Counted from the first letter of the stretch, positions 8,689 through 18,148 are shown. The stretch is 64,000 nt of DNA from an uncultured Collinsella sp. (GCA_958413895.1 CATYVQ010000001.1:136572-200571), one strand, 5' to 3'. Program-made: numbers and translations. The notes: generated by a model not told the origin, from the sequence alone.

Positions 8689-8840
8689 GGCCTCCTACCT
8701 TTCTTTCGGGCCTTACTGGCCGAATGTATCAGCGCCCCTCCGTATGGGACGCTGCTTGCTGACAGCTCTAGTTATATCCAAAAACCACCCGCAATTCCAC
8801 CTCGCCCCCGAACGGTCAGCAAAGTGCGATGAACGGTATA
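8689..8840 (-). promoter_or_regulatory. arcA copy 2 promoter with 21-bp-spaced repeats
   Basis: Minus strand TATAAC (8771-8776), 18-bp spacer, GTGGAA (8795-8800), then CCGTTC at 8810-8815 and again at 8831-8836. The spacing matches arcA copy 1 at every step, while the sequence between the repeats differs. This supports true regulatory sites over chance. Confidence 0.6.
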
Positions 8841-9240
8841 TCGCATATGATTCCCCCATGATGCACTTCAGTTCTCTAAAGCAGGTTTTCAAAGGTAATC
8901 GTTCTTTTTTCTAAGGAATTGAGCAAGATTGCACAAATAATTTCATGTTTAGGAATTGCATAGCTAAAACTGTTTTCTGCATATATATGTCGTCTGTCCA
9001 TGATTCAATTTGGATTCGATTATATTCAGCTCGCAATCATTCTTATTCATACATCCTCACCAATTGAGTATGGATATAGATTGTTTTCAAAACGAGTTGG
9101 ACGGTTAGTTGTATGCCTTGACGGCGTAAGAAGTAGGTTAAGATACCGTTCGCACAATACGTCCGTGCCACAGGTCGACTAAATTGAGACAATAGGAAAT
9201 AGTGTTAGGCTACCGTCCCCTGTAGGGACTGAACGGACAG
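8841..9240. other. AT-rich gene-free stretch upstream of ppk
   Basis: Roughly 8860-9115 is much richer in A and T than its surroundings and has no convincing gene; a 60-codon ORF at 9000-9182 has no ribosome site and no recognisable product. A weak sigma-70-like pair TTGAGA (9184-9189) and TAGGCT (9206-9211), 16 bp apart, may drive ppk. Confidence 0.35.
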
Positions 9241-11634
9241 ATGCATATGCCGAGCAAAATCGAAAAAAAGCAAGCCGCCGCAAAGCTGCGCAAGCCGCCG
9301 CGCGACTTCTCGTACACGCAGAACCGAGAGCTCAGCTGGCTGCGCTTTGACAACCGCGTGCTCGACGAGGCTTTTGATGAGTCTGTGCCGCTGTTCGAGC
9401 GCCTTAAGTTCGTCTCGATCTTCGAGTCAAACCTCGATGAGTTCCTCATGGTGCGCGTGGGCGGTCTGTCCGACCTTGCCGAGCTCAAAAAGCAACCTGT
9501 CGACAACAAGAGCAATATGACCGCCTCCGAACAGGTCGATGCTGTCATGGCAGAGCTGCCCGAGCTCCTCGACCGCTGGGAGTCCATTTTCAAAAGCATC
9601 GAGGGCAAGCTCGACACCCTGGGCGTTCACCGCGCCCGCATCGATTCGCTTACGCCCGAGGAGCGCACCTTTGTAACCCGCTATTTCCAGGCCTACGTAT
9701 CGCCGGTCATCTCGCCGTTGGTCATCGACCCGCGCCACCCCTTCCCCAACCTGCGCAACGGCGCGCTCTACCTGGCGTGCGGCCTGGACGGCGTCACCGA
9801 CGAGGAGAGCCTGCTGGGCCTGATCGAGATTCCCGCCTCGATGAACCGCGTGGTCGAGATCCCCTCGCCCACCGGCACCTACTCCTACATTCTGCTCGAG
9901 GACGTCATCCTCGCCTGCCTGGACAGCTGCTTTGGCTCCTATAAGCCGCTGGATCGCGCGCTGATCCGCGTCACCCGCAATGCCGATATCGACCCGGACG
10001 GCGAGGGCGTCGAGGAGGAAGAGGATTACCGCCAGCACATGAAGCGCATCCTCAAGAAACGCTTGCGCCTGCAGCCGGTGGTGCTCGCCGTATCGGGCTC
10101 GCTCGAAAAGCCAACGCTCAAGACTATCCGCAAGGCGCTCGAGCTCTCGCGTCGCTCGGTCTTTACCTGCGATATCCCGCTCAACCTGGGCTATGTCTTT
10201 GGCATTGAGGGCAAGATTCCCGAGCACCTGCGCAACGAGCTGCTCTTTACGCCGTTTAAGCCGCAGCCCAACCCCACCATCGATATGACCCGCTCCATAC
10301 GCGAGCAGGTGCTTCAGCACGACAAGCTGCTCTTTTATCCCTATGAGGCCATGAACCCCTTCCTGGATCTGGTGCACGAGGCCGCCTACGACCCCGAGTG
10401 CATCTCGCTGCGTATCACGCTCTACCGCGTGGCCAAGCAGAGCCGCCTGTGCGAGTCGCTGATCGATGCCGCCGAGAACGGCAAAGAGGTCACGGTGCTC
10501 ATGGAGCTCCGCGCCCGCTTCGACGAGCAGAACAACATCGAGTGGGCCGAGCGTCTGGAAGAGGCAGGCTGCACCGTCATCTACGGCTCCGAGGGCTTTA
10601 AGTGCCACTCCAAGATCTGCCAGCTCACCTATCGCGAGGGCATGGCGCTTACACGCCTGACGCTGTTGGGCACCGGCAACTTTAACGAGAAGACGGCCAA
10701 ACTCTACAGCGACTTTATGCTCATGACCGCCCATCCCGGCATCGGCGAGGACGCCAACTTGTTCTTCCGCAACCTGTCGCTGGGCAACCTTCGCGGCGAT
10801 TACCGCTTCCTGGGCGTGGCGCCCGTGGGCCTCAAGCCGCTCATCATGCGCGGCCTGGATCGCGAGATCCAGCGCGCCCTCGTTGGCGAGCCCGCCCGTG
10901 TGTTCTTTAAGCTCAACTCGCTCACCGACCGCGAGGTCATCGACAAGATCGCTGAGGCATCGTGCGCAGGAGTTCGCGTGGACATGATCATCCGCGGCAT
11001 CTCGTGCCTCAAGCCGGGCGTTCCGGGCAAGACCGAGAATGTGCATGTCCGTTCTATCGTCGGACGCTTTTTGGAGCATGCGCGCGTTTACGCCTTTGGC
11101 GTGGACTCGGACATGATCTATCTGAGCTCGGCCGACATGATGACGCGCAACACCGAGCACCGCGTGGAGATCGCCTTCCCCGTGCTCGACCCCACCTGTC
11201 GCGCCCTGGTGCACGAGTACATGGGCATGCAGCTGCGCGACAACGTGAAGGCCCGCAGCCTCACGAGCGACGGTACCTGGGTCCCCGTGGAGCGTGCAGA
11301 GGGTGAGAAACCCTTCAACTCGCAGGAAGCCCTGCTGGAGCGTGCCTATCGCAACGCCGAGGCCGCCGAGGCAAAGCCCGCCCCTGCTCCTGAGCCGCAG
11401 CCGGCCACTACCGAGGTTCAGAAGGTCCAGGCGACCGTCATTGAGCCCGAGCCCGCACCTGCACCTCAGCCCGAGCCGCAGGTCACCAAGCCCGCACCCG
11501 AGACGAGCGCCCGTCGCGATAAGCCCGCCGGCAAGACCAAGGCCATCGAGCGCCATCGCCCCGGTCGCGTGCGCATGGGCCTGGGCCTGATCGGCCTGGG
11601 TCTTAAGACGCTCATTACCGGCAAGACGAAATAG
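9241..11634 (+). CDS. ppk1: Polyphosphate kinase 1
   Basis: A 797-residue protein. The N-terminal domain (RELSWLRFDNRVLDEA) and the two phospholipase-D-like catalytic domains of PPK1 are recognisable; the phosphohistidine is His456 in KCHSKICQL. It reversibly transfers ATP gamma-phosphate to polyphosphate. The final 90 or so residues are an unusual Pro/Ala/Glu-rich tail ending in a basic segment, absent from typical PPK1. The start has a weak ribosome site; a second ATG two codons on (MPSKIEKK) is a close alternative. It is monocistronic, closed by the terminator at 11644. Confidence 0.95.
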   Translation: MHMPSKIEKKQAAAKLRKPPRDFSYTQNRELSWLRFDNRVLDEAFDESVPLFERLKFVSIFESNLDEFLMVRVGGLSDLAELKKQPVDNKSNMTASEQVDAVMAELPELLDRWESIFKSIEGKLDTLGVHRARIDSLTPEERTFVTRYFQAYVSPVISPLVIDPRHPFPNLRNGALYLACGLDGVTDEESLLGLIEIPASMNRVVEIPSPTGTYSYILLEDVILACLDSCFGSYKPLDRALIRVTRNADIDPDGEGVEEEEDYRQHMKRILKKRLRLQPVVLAVSGSLEKPTLKTIRKALELSRRSVFTCDIPLNLGYVFGIEGKIPEHLRNELLFTPFKPQPNPTIDMTRSIREQVLQHDKLLFYPYEAMNPFLDLVHEAAYDPECISLRITLYRVAKQSRLCESLIDAAENGKEVTVLMELRARFDEQNNIEWAERLEEAGCTVIYGSEGFKCHSKICQLTYREGMALTRLTLLGTGNFNEKTAKLYSDFMLMTAHPGIGEDANLFFRNLSLGNLRGDYRFLGVAPVGLKPLIMRGLDREIQRALVGEPARVFFKLNSLTDREVIDKIAEASCAGVRVDMIIRGISCLKPGVPGKTENVHVRSIVGRFLEHARVYAFGVDSDMIYLSSADMMTRNTEHRVEIAFPVLDPTCRALVHEYMGMQLRDNVKARSLTSDGTWVPVERAEGEKPFNSQEALLERAYRNAEAAEAKPAPAPEPQPATTEVQKVQATVIEPEPAPAPQPEPQVTKPAPETSARRDKPAGKTKAIERHRPGRVRMGLGLIGLGLKTLITGKTK

Positions 11635-11643
11635 ACGTTTGTA

Positions 11644-11688
11644 GAAGCGCCCCGTATTTGAGGAATGCCCCAGATACGGGGCGCTTTT
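11644..11688 (+). terminator. Terminator after ppk
   Basis: Stem AAGCGCCCCGTAT/ATACGGGGCGCTT (13 bp) followed by TTCC, ten bases after the ppk stop. Confidence 0.8.
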
Positions 11689-11735
11689 CCCTGCTACCAT
11701 GGTTGCGAACAAAACCGCGAATGGCAGGCAGGAAT

Positions 11736-13049
11736 ATGAAGCTCACCATAGAATCGATGACGTACGGCACCGACGGTCTGGCACATGCCGACAACGGCAA
11801 GGCCGTCTTTGTGCAGGGCGCCGTGGCAGGCGACACCGTCGAAGCCGAGGTCGTGCAGGACGGCAAGTCGTTTATGCGCGCCCGCACGACCGAGATTCTG
11901 GAGCCGAGCCCCGATCGCATTCAGCCCCCCTGCCCCTTCGTGGGCATCTGCGGTGGTTGTTCGTGGGGCAACCTCTCGCGCACGGCACAGCTTGCCGCCA
12001 AGGAGCAAAACCTGCGTTCCACACTCGAGCGTATCGGCAAGTTCAGCCCCGATCAGGTCGATGAGTTGGTACAGCCCATCTGCCACACCAAGGACGACTG
12101 GGGCTACCGCAATAAAATCGAGCTGGAGCCCACCCTCGTTAACGGACGTGTGCGTCTTGGCATGCACGGTGTCGACCCCAGCAAAATCGTGACCGTCGAT
12201 ACGTGCCCGCTGTTCGATAAGCGCTTCCCGAAGGCGCTCAAATCGGTCGTCGGCGCACTCAACTATCTAAGCGGCAGCCATGACTTGGGGCTCGAACGCG
12301 TGGGCATTCGCGCATCGCGCCGCACCAAGGCACTCGAGGTCGCACTCTGGACGCCCACAGGCTCTTTTCCGCGCTCGCAGGTCTCCCGCGTGCTGGCGGA
12401 CGCCGCTCACCCCACGAGCATCGTGCGCGTGATGAGCAAGGGCGAAAAGAAGGCCCGCCGTGTCTCCAAGGTCGAAATGCTCGCCGGAGAGGGCTCATGG
12501 ACCGAGAATATCGCCGAGGGTCAGATGCGCTTGTCTGCCCCGTCTTTTTTCCAGGTCAACACCAAGGGTGCCGAGATTTTGATCGATCTTGTCATGGAAG
12601 CGCTCGACCCGCAGGAAGACGAGCTTGCCGTGGACCTGTACTGCGGTGCCGGCACCTTTACCCTGCCGCTCGCCCGCCGCTGCGACTTTGTCGCCGCCGT
12701 CGAGGCCTACGGCCCCGCCGTGCGCGACCTGCGCCGTAACCTGGAGATCAACAAGCTTGATAACGTCGACGTCATTGGCGGAGACGCGGTGCGCGAGTTC
12801 CCCGACCAGGATGCCGACGTCTTGGTGGTCGACCCGCCGCGCGCAGGCCTCGCCCCCGAAGCGATCGACCTTATCGCCAGCACGAGTGCTCGCGATGTCG
12901 CCTACGTGAGCTGCGACCCGGCCACCCTGGCGCGCGATCTCAAACGCTTTGCCGAAGAAGGCACCTTCTCCCCTGTAAAGATCACGCCAGTCGACCTGTT
13001 CCCGCAAACCTTCCACTGCGAGACCGTCGTCCACCTCAAGCGCAACTAG
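11736..13049 (+). CDS. rlmD: 23S rRNA (uracil-C5)-methyltransferase, RlmD/TrmA family
   Basis: A 437-residue protein with an N-terminal TRAM-like segment, an iron-sulfur cluster motif C-x5-C-x2-C (CPFVGICGGC) plus a later cysteine in DTCPLF, and a C-terminal SAM methyltransferase domain: DLYCGAGTFTL, DPPRAG and the catalytic cysteine in VSCDPATLARD. It methylates a uridine of 23S rRNA (or tRNA in some relatives). The start at 11736 (MKLTIESM) has AGGCAGGA upstream; the frame extends further 5' without a ribosome site and over the ppk terminator. Confidence 0.9.
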   Translation: MKLTIESMTYGTDGLAHADNGKAVFVQGAVAGDTVEAEVVQDGKSFMRARTTEILEPSPDRIQPPCPFVGICGGCSWGNLSRTAQLAAKEQNLRSTLERIGKFSPDQVDELVQPICHTKDDWGYRNKIELEPTLVNGRVRLGMHGVDPSKIVTVDTCPLFDKRFPKALKSVVGALNYLSGSHDLGLERVGIRASRRTKALEVALWTPTGSFPRSQVSRVLADAAHPTSIVRVMSKGEKKARRVSKVEMLAGEGSWTENIAEGQMRLSAPSFFQVNTKGAEILIDLVMEALDPQEDELAVDLYCGAGTFTLPLARRCDFVAAVEAYGPAVRDLRRNLEINKLDNVDVIGGDAVREFPDQDADVLVVDPPRAGLAPEAIDLIASTSARDVAYVSCDPATLARDLKRFAEEGTFSPVKITPVDLFPQTFHCETVVHLKRN

Positions 13050-13155
13050 ACACATGATCATTGCTCAGAAAAATCATTGGGAAATCGAGCGTGGCAAGCG
13101 GAGGTCTTCGGGGTATAAGACGGCTAATTGTATGCCGCCTATGAAAGGAACCCCC

Positions 13156-13698
13156 ATGCCCAGCGTTGCCGTTCTCGCCGCCGATGGCTTTGAAACTATT
13201 GAATGCTTGACCATGGTCGATGTCATGCGTCGCGGCGGCGTGCGCGCCACGCTCGTCTCGATCATGCCCACGCGTGAGGTCGTAAGCTCGCTGCAGATCC
13301 CCGTGACCTGCGATGCGCTCTTTGATGAGATCGACTTTGACGAGTACGACTGCGTCGTGCTACCCGGCGGCCTACCCGGTGCTACCAACCTGCGCGCCGA
13401 TCAGCGCGTCTGCGACGTGGTCCGCGAGTTCGCCGCAACCAAGCACGTCGCCGCCATCTGCGCCGCCCCGTTTATCCTGGGCGAGCTCGACCTGCTCGAG
13501 GGGCGCCACGCCACGTGCTTCCCTGGCTTTGAGAAAAGCTTCCCCGAAGGCGCCTATACCGGCGAGAAGGTCACGCAAGACGGCAACATCATCACTGCCA
13601 GCGGCATGGCACAGTCACTCCCCTTTGCATTGGAGCTGCTGCGCACGCTCGCCGGCGACAAGGCCGTCGAGAAAGTCGCCGAGGGCATTCAGCTATGA
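13156..13698 (+). CDS. DJ-1/PfpI family protein
   Basis: A 180-residue protein of typical DJ-1 length. The conserved glutamate lies in GFETIE, followed by VVLPGGLPGATNLR and the nucleophile-elbow cysteine Cys102 in AAICAAPFIL. Family members act as deglycases, chaperones or thiazole-pathway enzymes; the exact role here is undetermined. The start at 13156 follows AAAGGA. Its TGA stop overlaps the ATG of maf, implying translational coupling. Confidence 0.88.
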   Translation: MPSVAVLAADGFETIECLTMVDVMRRGGVRATLVSIMPTREVVSSLQIPVTCDALFDEIDFDEYDCVVLPGGLPGATNLRADQRVCDVVREFAATKHVAAICAAPFILGELDLLEGRHATCFPGFEKSFPEGAYTGEKVTQDGNIITASGMAQSLPFALELLRTLAGDKAVEKVAEGIQL

Positions 13699-14276
13699 TT
13701 TTGGCTTCGCAATCACCGCGCCGCATCGAGCTGATGCGCGAGGCAGACTACAACATTCGCGTGATTCCCGCGGATATCGACGAAACACCGTTTGATGGCG
13801 AGGCCCCGCTTACGCTCGTTGAACGCTTAGCACGCGCAAAAGCCGCCGCCGTTGCCGCCGAGCATGCCGAGCCTAATGAGCTAACGGTGGCGGCCGACAC
13901 CATCGTCACCTTTGACGGCAAGATTCTGGGCAAGCCGGCAACCGAGGACGAGGCGCGCACCATGCTCCGTGAGCTTTCGGGCCGCACGCACCAGGTCGCA
14001 ACCGGCGTCTGCATCGTTAAGGCAGGCGATACGGCCGCCCCGCATGCCGCCGAGAGTCTGTCCTTTGTCGATGTGACCGACGTGACGTTCTACGAGCTCA
14101 CCGACGAGCAAATCGAGCACTACGTCGCCTCGGGAGAGCCCATGGACAAGGCCGGCGCCTACGGCATTCAGGGCACAGGAGGACGCATGCTCGTGCACGA
14201 TATTTCGGGCGACTTCTATAACGTGGTGGGCCTACCCATCGCCCGCGTCGCGCGCGCGATTCAAAAACTCTCGTAA
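13695..14276 (+). CDS. maf: Maf-like nucleoside triphosphate pyrophosphatase
   Basis: A 193-residue Maf protein starting MILASQSPRRIELMREA; the SQSPRR motif is the family signature, followed by ADTIV and the C-terminal YGIQGTGG. It hydrolyses non-canonical or selected nucleoside triphosphates and has been linked to cell-division arrest. It overlaps the DJ-1 gene by four bases (ATGA). Confidence 0.93.
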   Translation: MILASQSPRRIELMREADYNIRVIPADIDETPFDGEAPLTLVERLARAKAAAVAAEHAEPNELTVAADTIVTFDGKILGKPATEDEARTMLRELSGRTHQVATGVCIVKAGDTAAPHAAESLSFVDVTDVTFYELTDEQIEHYVASGEPMDKAGAYGIQGTGGRMLVHDISGDFYNVVGLPIARVARAIQKLS

Positions 14277-14377
14277 TTGCATCTGGCGCTGGGTATCCCC
14301 CGGCGCCTACAATTTTGGCGTACCGTACGGATCCCGACCGGGCACAAGGCGCGGCGGAAAACCGATAGGAGTTAAAC

Positions 14378-15379
14378 ATGGATACACTGCTCGAGGCCAT
14401 TGACGTCTGCGATGTCAATGGCTTTTGCTATGGCAACTATACGGACGAGGAGGCCGGCACCGGTTGCACCGTAATCGTGGCACCCGAGGGCGCCACCGGC
14501 GGCGTTGACGTTCGCGGCGGTGCTCCAGCATCGCGCGAAACCGACCTGCTGCGACCCGAGAACACCGTCGACAAGGTCCACGCCGTCTGCCTTTCAGGTG
14601 GATCGGCCTTTGGCCTCGAGGCTGCAAGCGGCGTCGCTCGCGAGCTTGAGAGCCGCGGCATCGGCCTTCCCGTCGGCCCCACGCAGGTGCCTATCGTGTG
14701 CTCCAGCTGTATCTTCGACCTCGCCTTTGGTAACCCCACCGTTCGCCCCGACATTGAGGCCGGCATCGCCGCCGTGCGCGAAGCACTCGACAACACCCCC
14801 ACCAAGCTCGAACAGGGCAACGTGGGCGCCGGTACGGGCGCTACCGTGGGTAAGCTCATGGGCCCCGCTACCTGCATGAAGGCCGGCCTTGGCGCTGCCG
14901 CCGTGGCGCTCGGCCCCATCAAGGTGGGCGCCGTGGTCTCGGTCAACGCTTGCGGCAATGTCGTTGACCCCTTCACCGGCGAGTGGGTCGCCGGCATGCG
15001 CGCCGCAGCCGATAGCGACCAGATCGTCGACATGGAACTCGCAGCCTTTGCTGCCGCCGGATCCATGCAGATGCCGCTCGACCGCACCAACACCACCATC
15101 AGCTGCATCGTCACCAACGTGGAACTCACTAAGGCACAAGCCACCAAGGTCTCCCAGATGGCCGCAGACGCCTACGCACACGCCATCCGTCCCACGCACA
15201 CCACCAACGACGGCGACACCATCTACACCCTCGCCAGCGGCAAACTGGGCGCCCAGGCAAGCGCCGCCGTTCCCCTAGACCTGCTGGGCATGCTCGCAGT
15301 AAGGGCCCTACAGACCGCCATCGTAAACGGAGCAAAATACGCCAAAACCTCCCACGGCATCCCCGGCGCCGCAAAGTAA
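14378..15379 (+). CDS. P1 family peptidase (S58, DmpA-like)
   Basis: A 333-residue protein with the family's HAVCLSGGSAFGLEAA, GNVGAGTGATVGK and NTTIS stretches; the Thr/Ser near NTTIS is expected to be the autoprocessing nucleophile of this Ntn-type fold. Relatives are aminopeptidases or beta-aminopeptidases. There is no signal peptide. The ribosome site GATAGGAG precedes ATG. A large nested hairpin follows its stop. Confidence 0.88.
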   Translation: MDTLLEAIDVCDVNGFCYGNYTDEEAGTGCTVIVAPEGATGGVDVRGGAPASRETDLLRPENTVDKVHAVCLSGGSAFGLEAASGVARELESRGIGLPVGPTQVPIVCSSCIFDLAFGNPTVRPDIEAGIAAVREALDNTPTKLEQGNVGAGTGATVGKLMGPATCMKAGLGAAAVALGPIKVGAVVSVNACGNVVDPFTGEWVAGMRAAADSDQIVDMELAAFAAAGSMQMPLDRTNTTISCIVTNVELTKAQATKVSQMAADAYAHAIRPTHTTNDGDTIYTLASGKLGAQASAAVPLDLLGMLAVRALQTAIVNGAKYAKTSHGIPGAAK

Positions 15380-15391
15380 ACTAGCTCGTCC

Positions 15392-15516
15392 GGTTGCCCG
15401 GTGGGTCTTGGCTATGTTTGCTGCTCTACAGTCCTGGCTCGCACGAAGAGCACATTAAGTGCTCTTCGGCTCGTGCGGAACTCGCGACAAACATAACCAA
15501 GCCCCACCGGGCAACC
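15392..15516. repeat. Nested long inverted repeat 1
   Basis: Outer arms of 29 bp (15392-15420 and 15488-15516) match at 27 positions. Inside lies a perfect 10-bp hairpin CGAAGAGCAC/GTGCTCTTCG. It sits just past the P1 peptidase stop, between convergent genes. Confidence 0.75.
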
Positions 15517-15610
15517 TGCTCAACAAGATTCCTTTCAGCCCAGGCCCCTGTGTACCGCGCGTCCAAGATCTTCAAATTCTGCTTGCTAACACAAAGCGAG
15601 ACACAGCAGA

Positions 15611-15719
15611 GGACCCCTGGTCCTTAACTTGATACGAGTTCCGCACGCAAAGGAGGCGCCAGTGGCGCCTCCGTCTTGCGCAGGACTGTTCGAAGTAGCA
15701 AGTTAAGGACCAGGGGTCC
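15611..15719. repeat. Nested long inverted repeat 2
   Basis: Perfect 21-bp outer arms (15611-15631 and 15699-15719) enclose a perfect GGAGGCGCC/GGCGCCTCC hairpin (15652-15672). It ends 22 bp before the stop of the glycosyltransferase and could act as a transcription barrier for both sides. Confidence 0.75.
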
Positions 15720-15741
15720 CCGTTACCCGAGCGCTTCTGTG

Positions 15742-16773
15742 CTAGTTGAATTTGAAGATCTTTGAGGCAAGACGGTATAGGCCGAGTGTGGTTTTGTCTC
15801 CGGCCCGTCCGCGCAGATTGGTGAAGAACCCGACCACGCCGTAGCGGGCACGACGATACATGCGCTCGTCGTAGGCCTTCAAATCATTCCACAGCGTCTT
15901 TAGGCGCTCGTCGGCGCAATCTTCCTCGGAAAGCTTGGTGAGCACCGAGCAGATCGCCATCATCATGGTGAAGTAGCCCATCATGTACGAACGCAGGCGC
16001 GACGACTCAACATCGCTGTACAGGTGGTACGACTCCAACATGATACGCGTAACACGGAACTGCTGGTCCAGACGCTTGACCATCGTTGCCTCGTTGACGC
16101 TCTGACCTTCGCGGCCGATAAAGTAGCGGTAGAGGTCGATGTCGGCGTAGTACATGGTCTTGCAACGCGGCAGTGGCACGTAGGCGTAGATGTTGTCCAC
16201 ATAGAACGTGTGCGGCGGCATGGGAAGGTTGGACTCGCGCAGCACATCCGTGCGATAGCACAGGCTGTGCATGAGTAGGTTCTGGTCCAGGCGGAAATGA
16301 CCGATCTGATCCCAGGAAAAGATCTTTTTGCGCGGCAGGGCAAATTTGTAGCCAATAGCGGTATGCGTGCCCTCGTAAACCTTCTCGTACACGTAGTTCG
16401 AGATAAACAGGTCAACGCGCTGATCGCGCTCTTCAAAGCCACGCAGAATCGACAGCATAGTCGAAAGAGCCGCAGCGTCGAGCCAGTCATCCGAGTCGAC
16501 AACCTTGTAGTAGGTGCCCTGCGCCTCGCGCAGACCCGAAAGGACGGCAATACCGTGACCGCCATTCTCCTGGTGCACCGCGCGGATGATTCCAGGATAA
16601 CGGGCCTCCCACTCGTCGGCCTTGGCGGCCGTCTCGTCCTTGGAGCCGTCGTCCACCACGATAATCTCGATATCGGTGGCGTAATTGCTCCCCTCCAAGA
16701 TGGAGGTGATGCAATGGTCCATGTCCTTGGCGGCGTTATACGAGGGAATACCGAATGTTATGACTTTATGCAT
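15742..16773 (-). CDS. Glycosyltransferase family 2
   Basis: A 343-residue GT2 enzyme. The N-terminal GT-A fold shows ITFGIPSYNAAKDMDHC, EIIVVDDGSKDET and the metal-binding VVDSDDW. It has no membrane span and probably adds sugars to a cell-surface glycan. Its ATG overlaps the stop of glf by eight bases (ATGCATAA), so the two are translationally coupled, and a galactofuranose transfer role is a reasonable inference. Confidence 0.88.
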   Translation of the reverse strand: MHKVITFGIPSYNAAKDMDHCITSILEGSNYATDIEIIVVDDGSKDETAAKADEWEARYPGIIRAVHQENGGHGIAVLSGLREAQGTYYKVVDSDDWLDAAALSTMLSILRGFEERDQRVDLFISNYVYEKVYEGTHTAIGYKFALPRKKIFSWDQIGHFRLDQNLLMHSLCYRTDVLRESNLPMPPHTFYVDNIYAYVPLPRCKTMYYADIDLYRYFIGREGQSVNEATMVKRLDQQFRVTRIMLESYHLYSDVESSRLRSYMMGYFTMMMAICSVLTKLSEEDCADERLKTLWNDLKAYDERMYRRARYGVVGFFTNLRGRAGDKTTLGLYRLASKIFKFN

Positions 16774-17968
16774 GGCAGGCGATAATCTCATCCGAAAGAT
16801 CGAGGGCGGAATTGGTCACGGCGTCCATATCGTAGTAACGATACTCGGCCAGACGACCCACCGGGTGGAAGTTCGTCAGGTTCTGGACGCGCTCAAGATA
16901 GCGCTCATAGAGCTCACGGTTCTCGGGCTCAAGAATGGCGTAGTACGGCGTCTCGCCCGAGCCGGGCGTATAGGCCTTGGAGTACTCCTTCATGATGGTG
17001 GTCTTGCCGGGCAGGACCTGACCGGTCATGTTCTTGAACTCGGTGATGCGCGTGTAGTCCTCGCTCGTGGTGTAGTTGACGGTGCCCACGGGCTGGAACT
17101 GGTCCATATCGAGCGTCTCGAACTTCATATCGAGCGTGCGGTACGGCAACGCGCCCAAGTCGAGGTTGAACAGCTCATCGAGCGGACCGGTATAGACAAT
17201 CTCACCGCCGTAGACCTTGCCGTCGACCTTGACGGTGGTCTCGTCGATCTCAAAAAGATCGCGGGCGTCCACGTCGCAGAACACGTCAATCAGGTCGTGG
17301 TCGAGCATGTGCTCAAAGAGCGCCGTGTAGCCCTCCTGCGGCATGCCCTGGAAGGGAGCTTGCGGGAAGTAGCGGTCATCATCGCCCACAAAGACGGGAA
17401 CGCGGCCGGTGATCGAGGGATCGATCTGGTCGGGCGTCTGGCCCCACTGCTTCATGGTGTAATGCAAAAAGACGTTCTCGTAGACGTAATCGGCGACCTC
17501 GGCCAAGTCGGGGTCGTTCTTCTTACGCAGCTCCATAATGGGCACCTTGACATCCTTGCCAAAGGTCTCCACGAGCTTCTGATACAGCTCCTCGCCGCGC
17601 TCGTCACCAAAGGCGAGCTTGAGACTCGCATGGTTGAAGGGCACGGGCATAAGGGTACCGTTGATGTTGGCGAGCACCTTGTGCTGATAATCCGTCCACT
17701 TGGTAAAGCGCGACAGGAAATTGTGCACGCGCTCGTTAAAGGTGTGATAGATATGCGGACCGTACTCGTGGATCAGGATTCCGGCCTCGTCAGTGCAGTC
17801 ATAGGCATTGCCCGCAATGTGGCTACGGCGCTCCAAAACGGCAACACGATAGCCGATGGTCTCGGCGAGACGGCGGGCACAAACGGCACCGGCATATCCA
17901 GCACCGACGACAATCATGTCGTACGCGCCGGCGTTAAAGCCTTCAGGCAGGCCTGAGGTAATCTGCAT
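16766..17968 (-). CDS. glf: UDP-galactopyranose mutase
   Basis: A 400-residue flavoprotein. FAD-binding VVGAGYAGAVCARRLAE lies at the N-terminus, followed by ERRSHIAGNAYD, HEYGPHIYHT and MKQWGQTPDQI, all typical of Glf. It interconverts UDP-galactopyranose and UDP-galactofuranose. The start at 17968 has AAGGAG five bases upstream. It forms a two-gene operon with the GT2 gene, suggesting a galactofuranose-containing surface polymer. Confidence 0.95.
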   Translation of the reverse strand: MQITSGLPEGFNAGAYDMIVVGAGYAGAVCARRLAETIGYRVAVLERRSHIAGNAYDCTDEAGILIHEYGPHIYHTFNERVHNFLSRFTKWTDYQHKVLANINGTLMPVPFNHASLKLAFGDERGEELYQKLVETFGKDVKVPIMELRKKNDPDLAEVADYVYENVFLHYTMKQWGQTPDQIDPSITGRVPVFVGDDDRYFPQAPFQGMPQEGYTALFEHMLDHDLIDVFCDVDARDLFEIDETTVKVDGKVYGGEIVYTGPLDELFNLDLGALPYRTLDMKFETLDMDQFQPVGTVNYTTSEDYTRITEFKNMTGQVLPGKTTIMKEYSKAYTPGSGETPYYAILEPENRELYERYLERVQNLTNFHPVGRLAEYRYYDMDAVTNSALDLSDEIIACHA

Positions 17969-18066
17969 CGATACTCCTTGTCAAAAGCCACGGGCTCGTT
18001 AGCTGGGCTTTTCTCGAACATTCTTCGAGACACATTTATCAGAGCGATTATAGCGCTAATGCGTCC

Positions 18067-18148
18067 TATAATGAGCTTGCCACACAAGGAAAGCTCAAGC
18101 ACCGCGGCGAACATTAACGTAAGGTAAACCCGCTAGCAGCGGGTTTAT
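18067..18148 (+). promoter_or_regulatory. pta leader: -10 box and terminator-like hairpin
   Basis: TATAAT at 18067-18072 lacks a good -35 partner. About 55 bp downstream, still before the pta ribosome site, is a perfect 9-bp hairpin TAAACCCGC/GCGGGTTTA (18125-18147) followed by TTC. It could attenuate pta or simply insulate it. Confidence 0.4.

Noticed and set aside
9000..9182. 60-codon ORF in the AT-rich stretch before ppk
   Set aside because: No ribosome site, no known domain, and it runs through promoter-like sequence.
9427..11712. 761-codon minus-strand ORF opposite ppk
   Set aside because: Fully antisense to ppk, with no ribosome site or recognisable domain.
15394..15627. 77-codon ORF across the nested hairpins after the P1 peptidase
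   Set aside because: It is explained by the inverted repeats and has no ribosome site.
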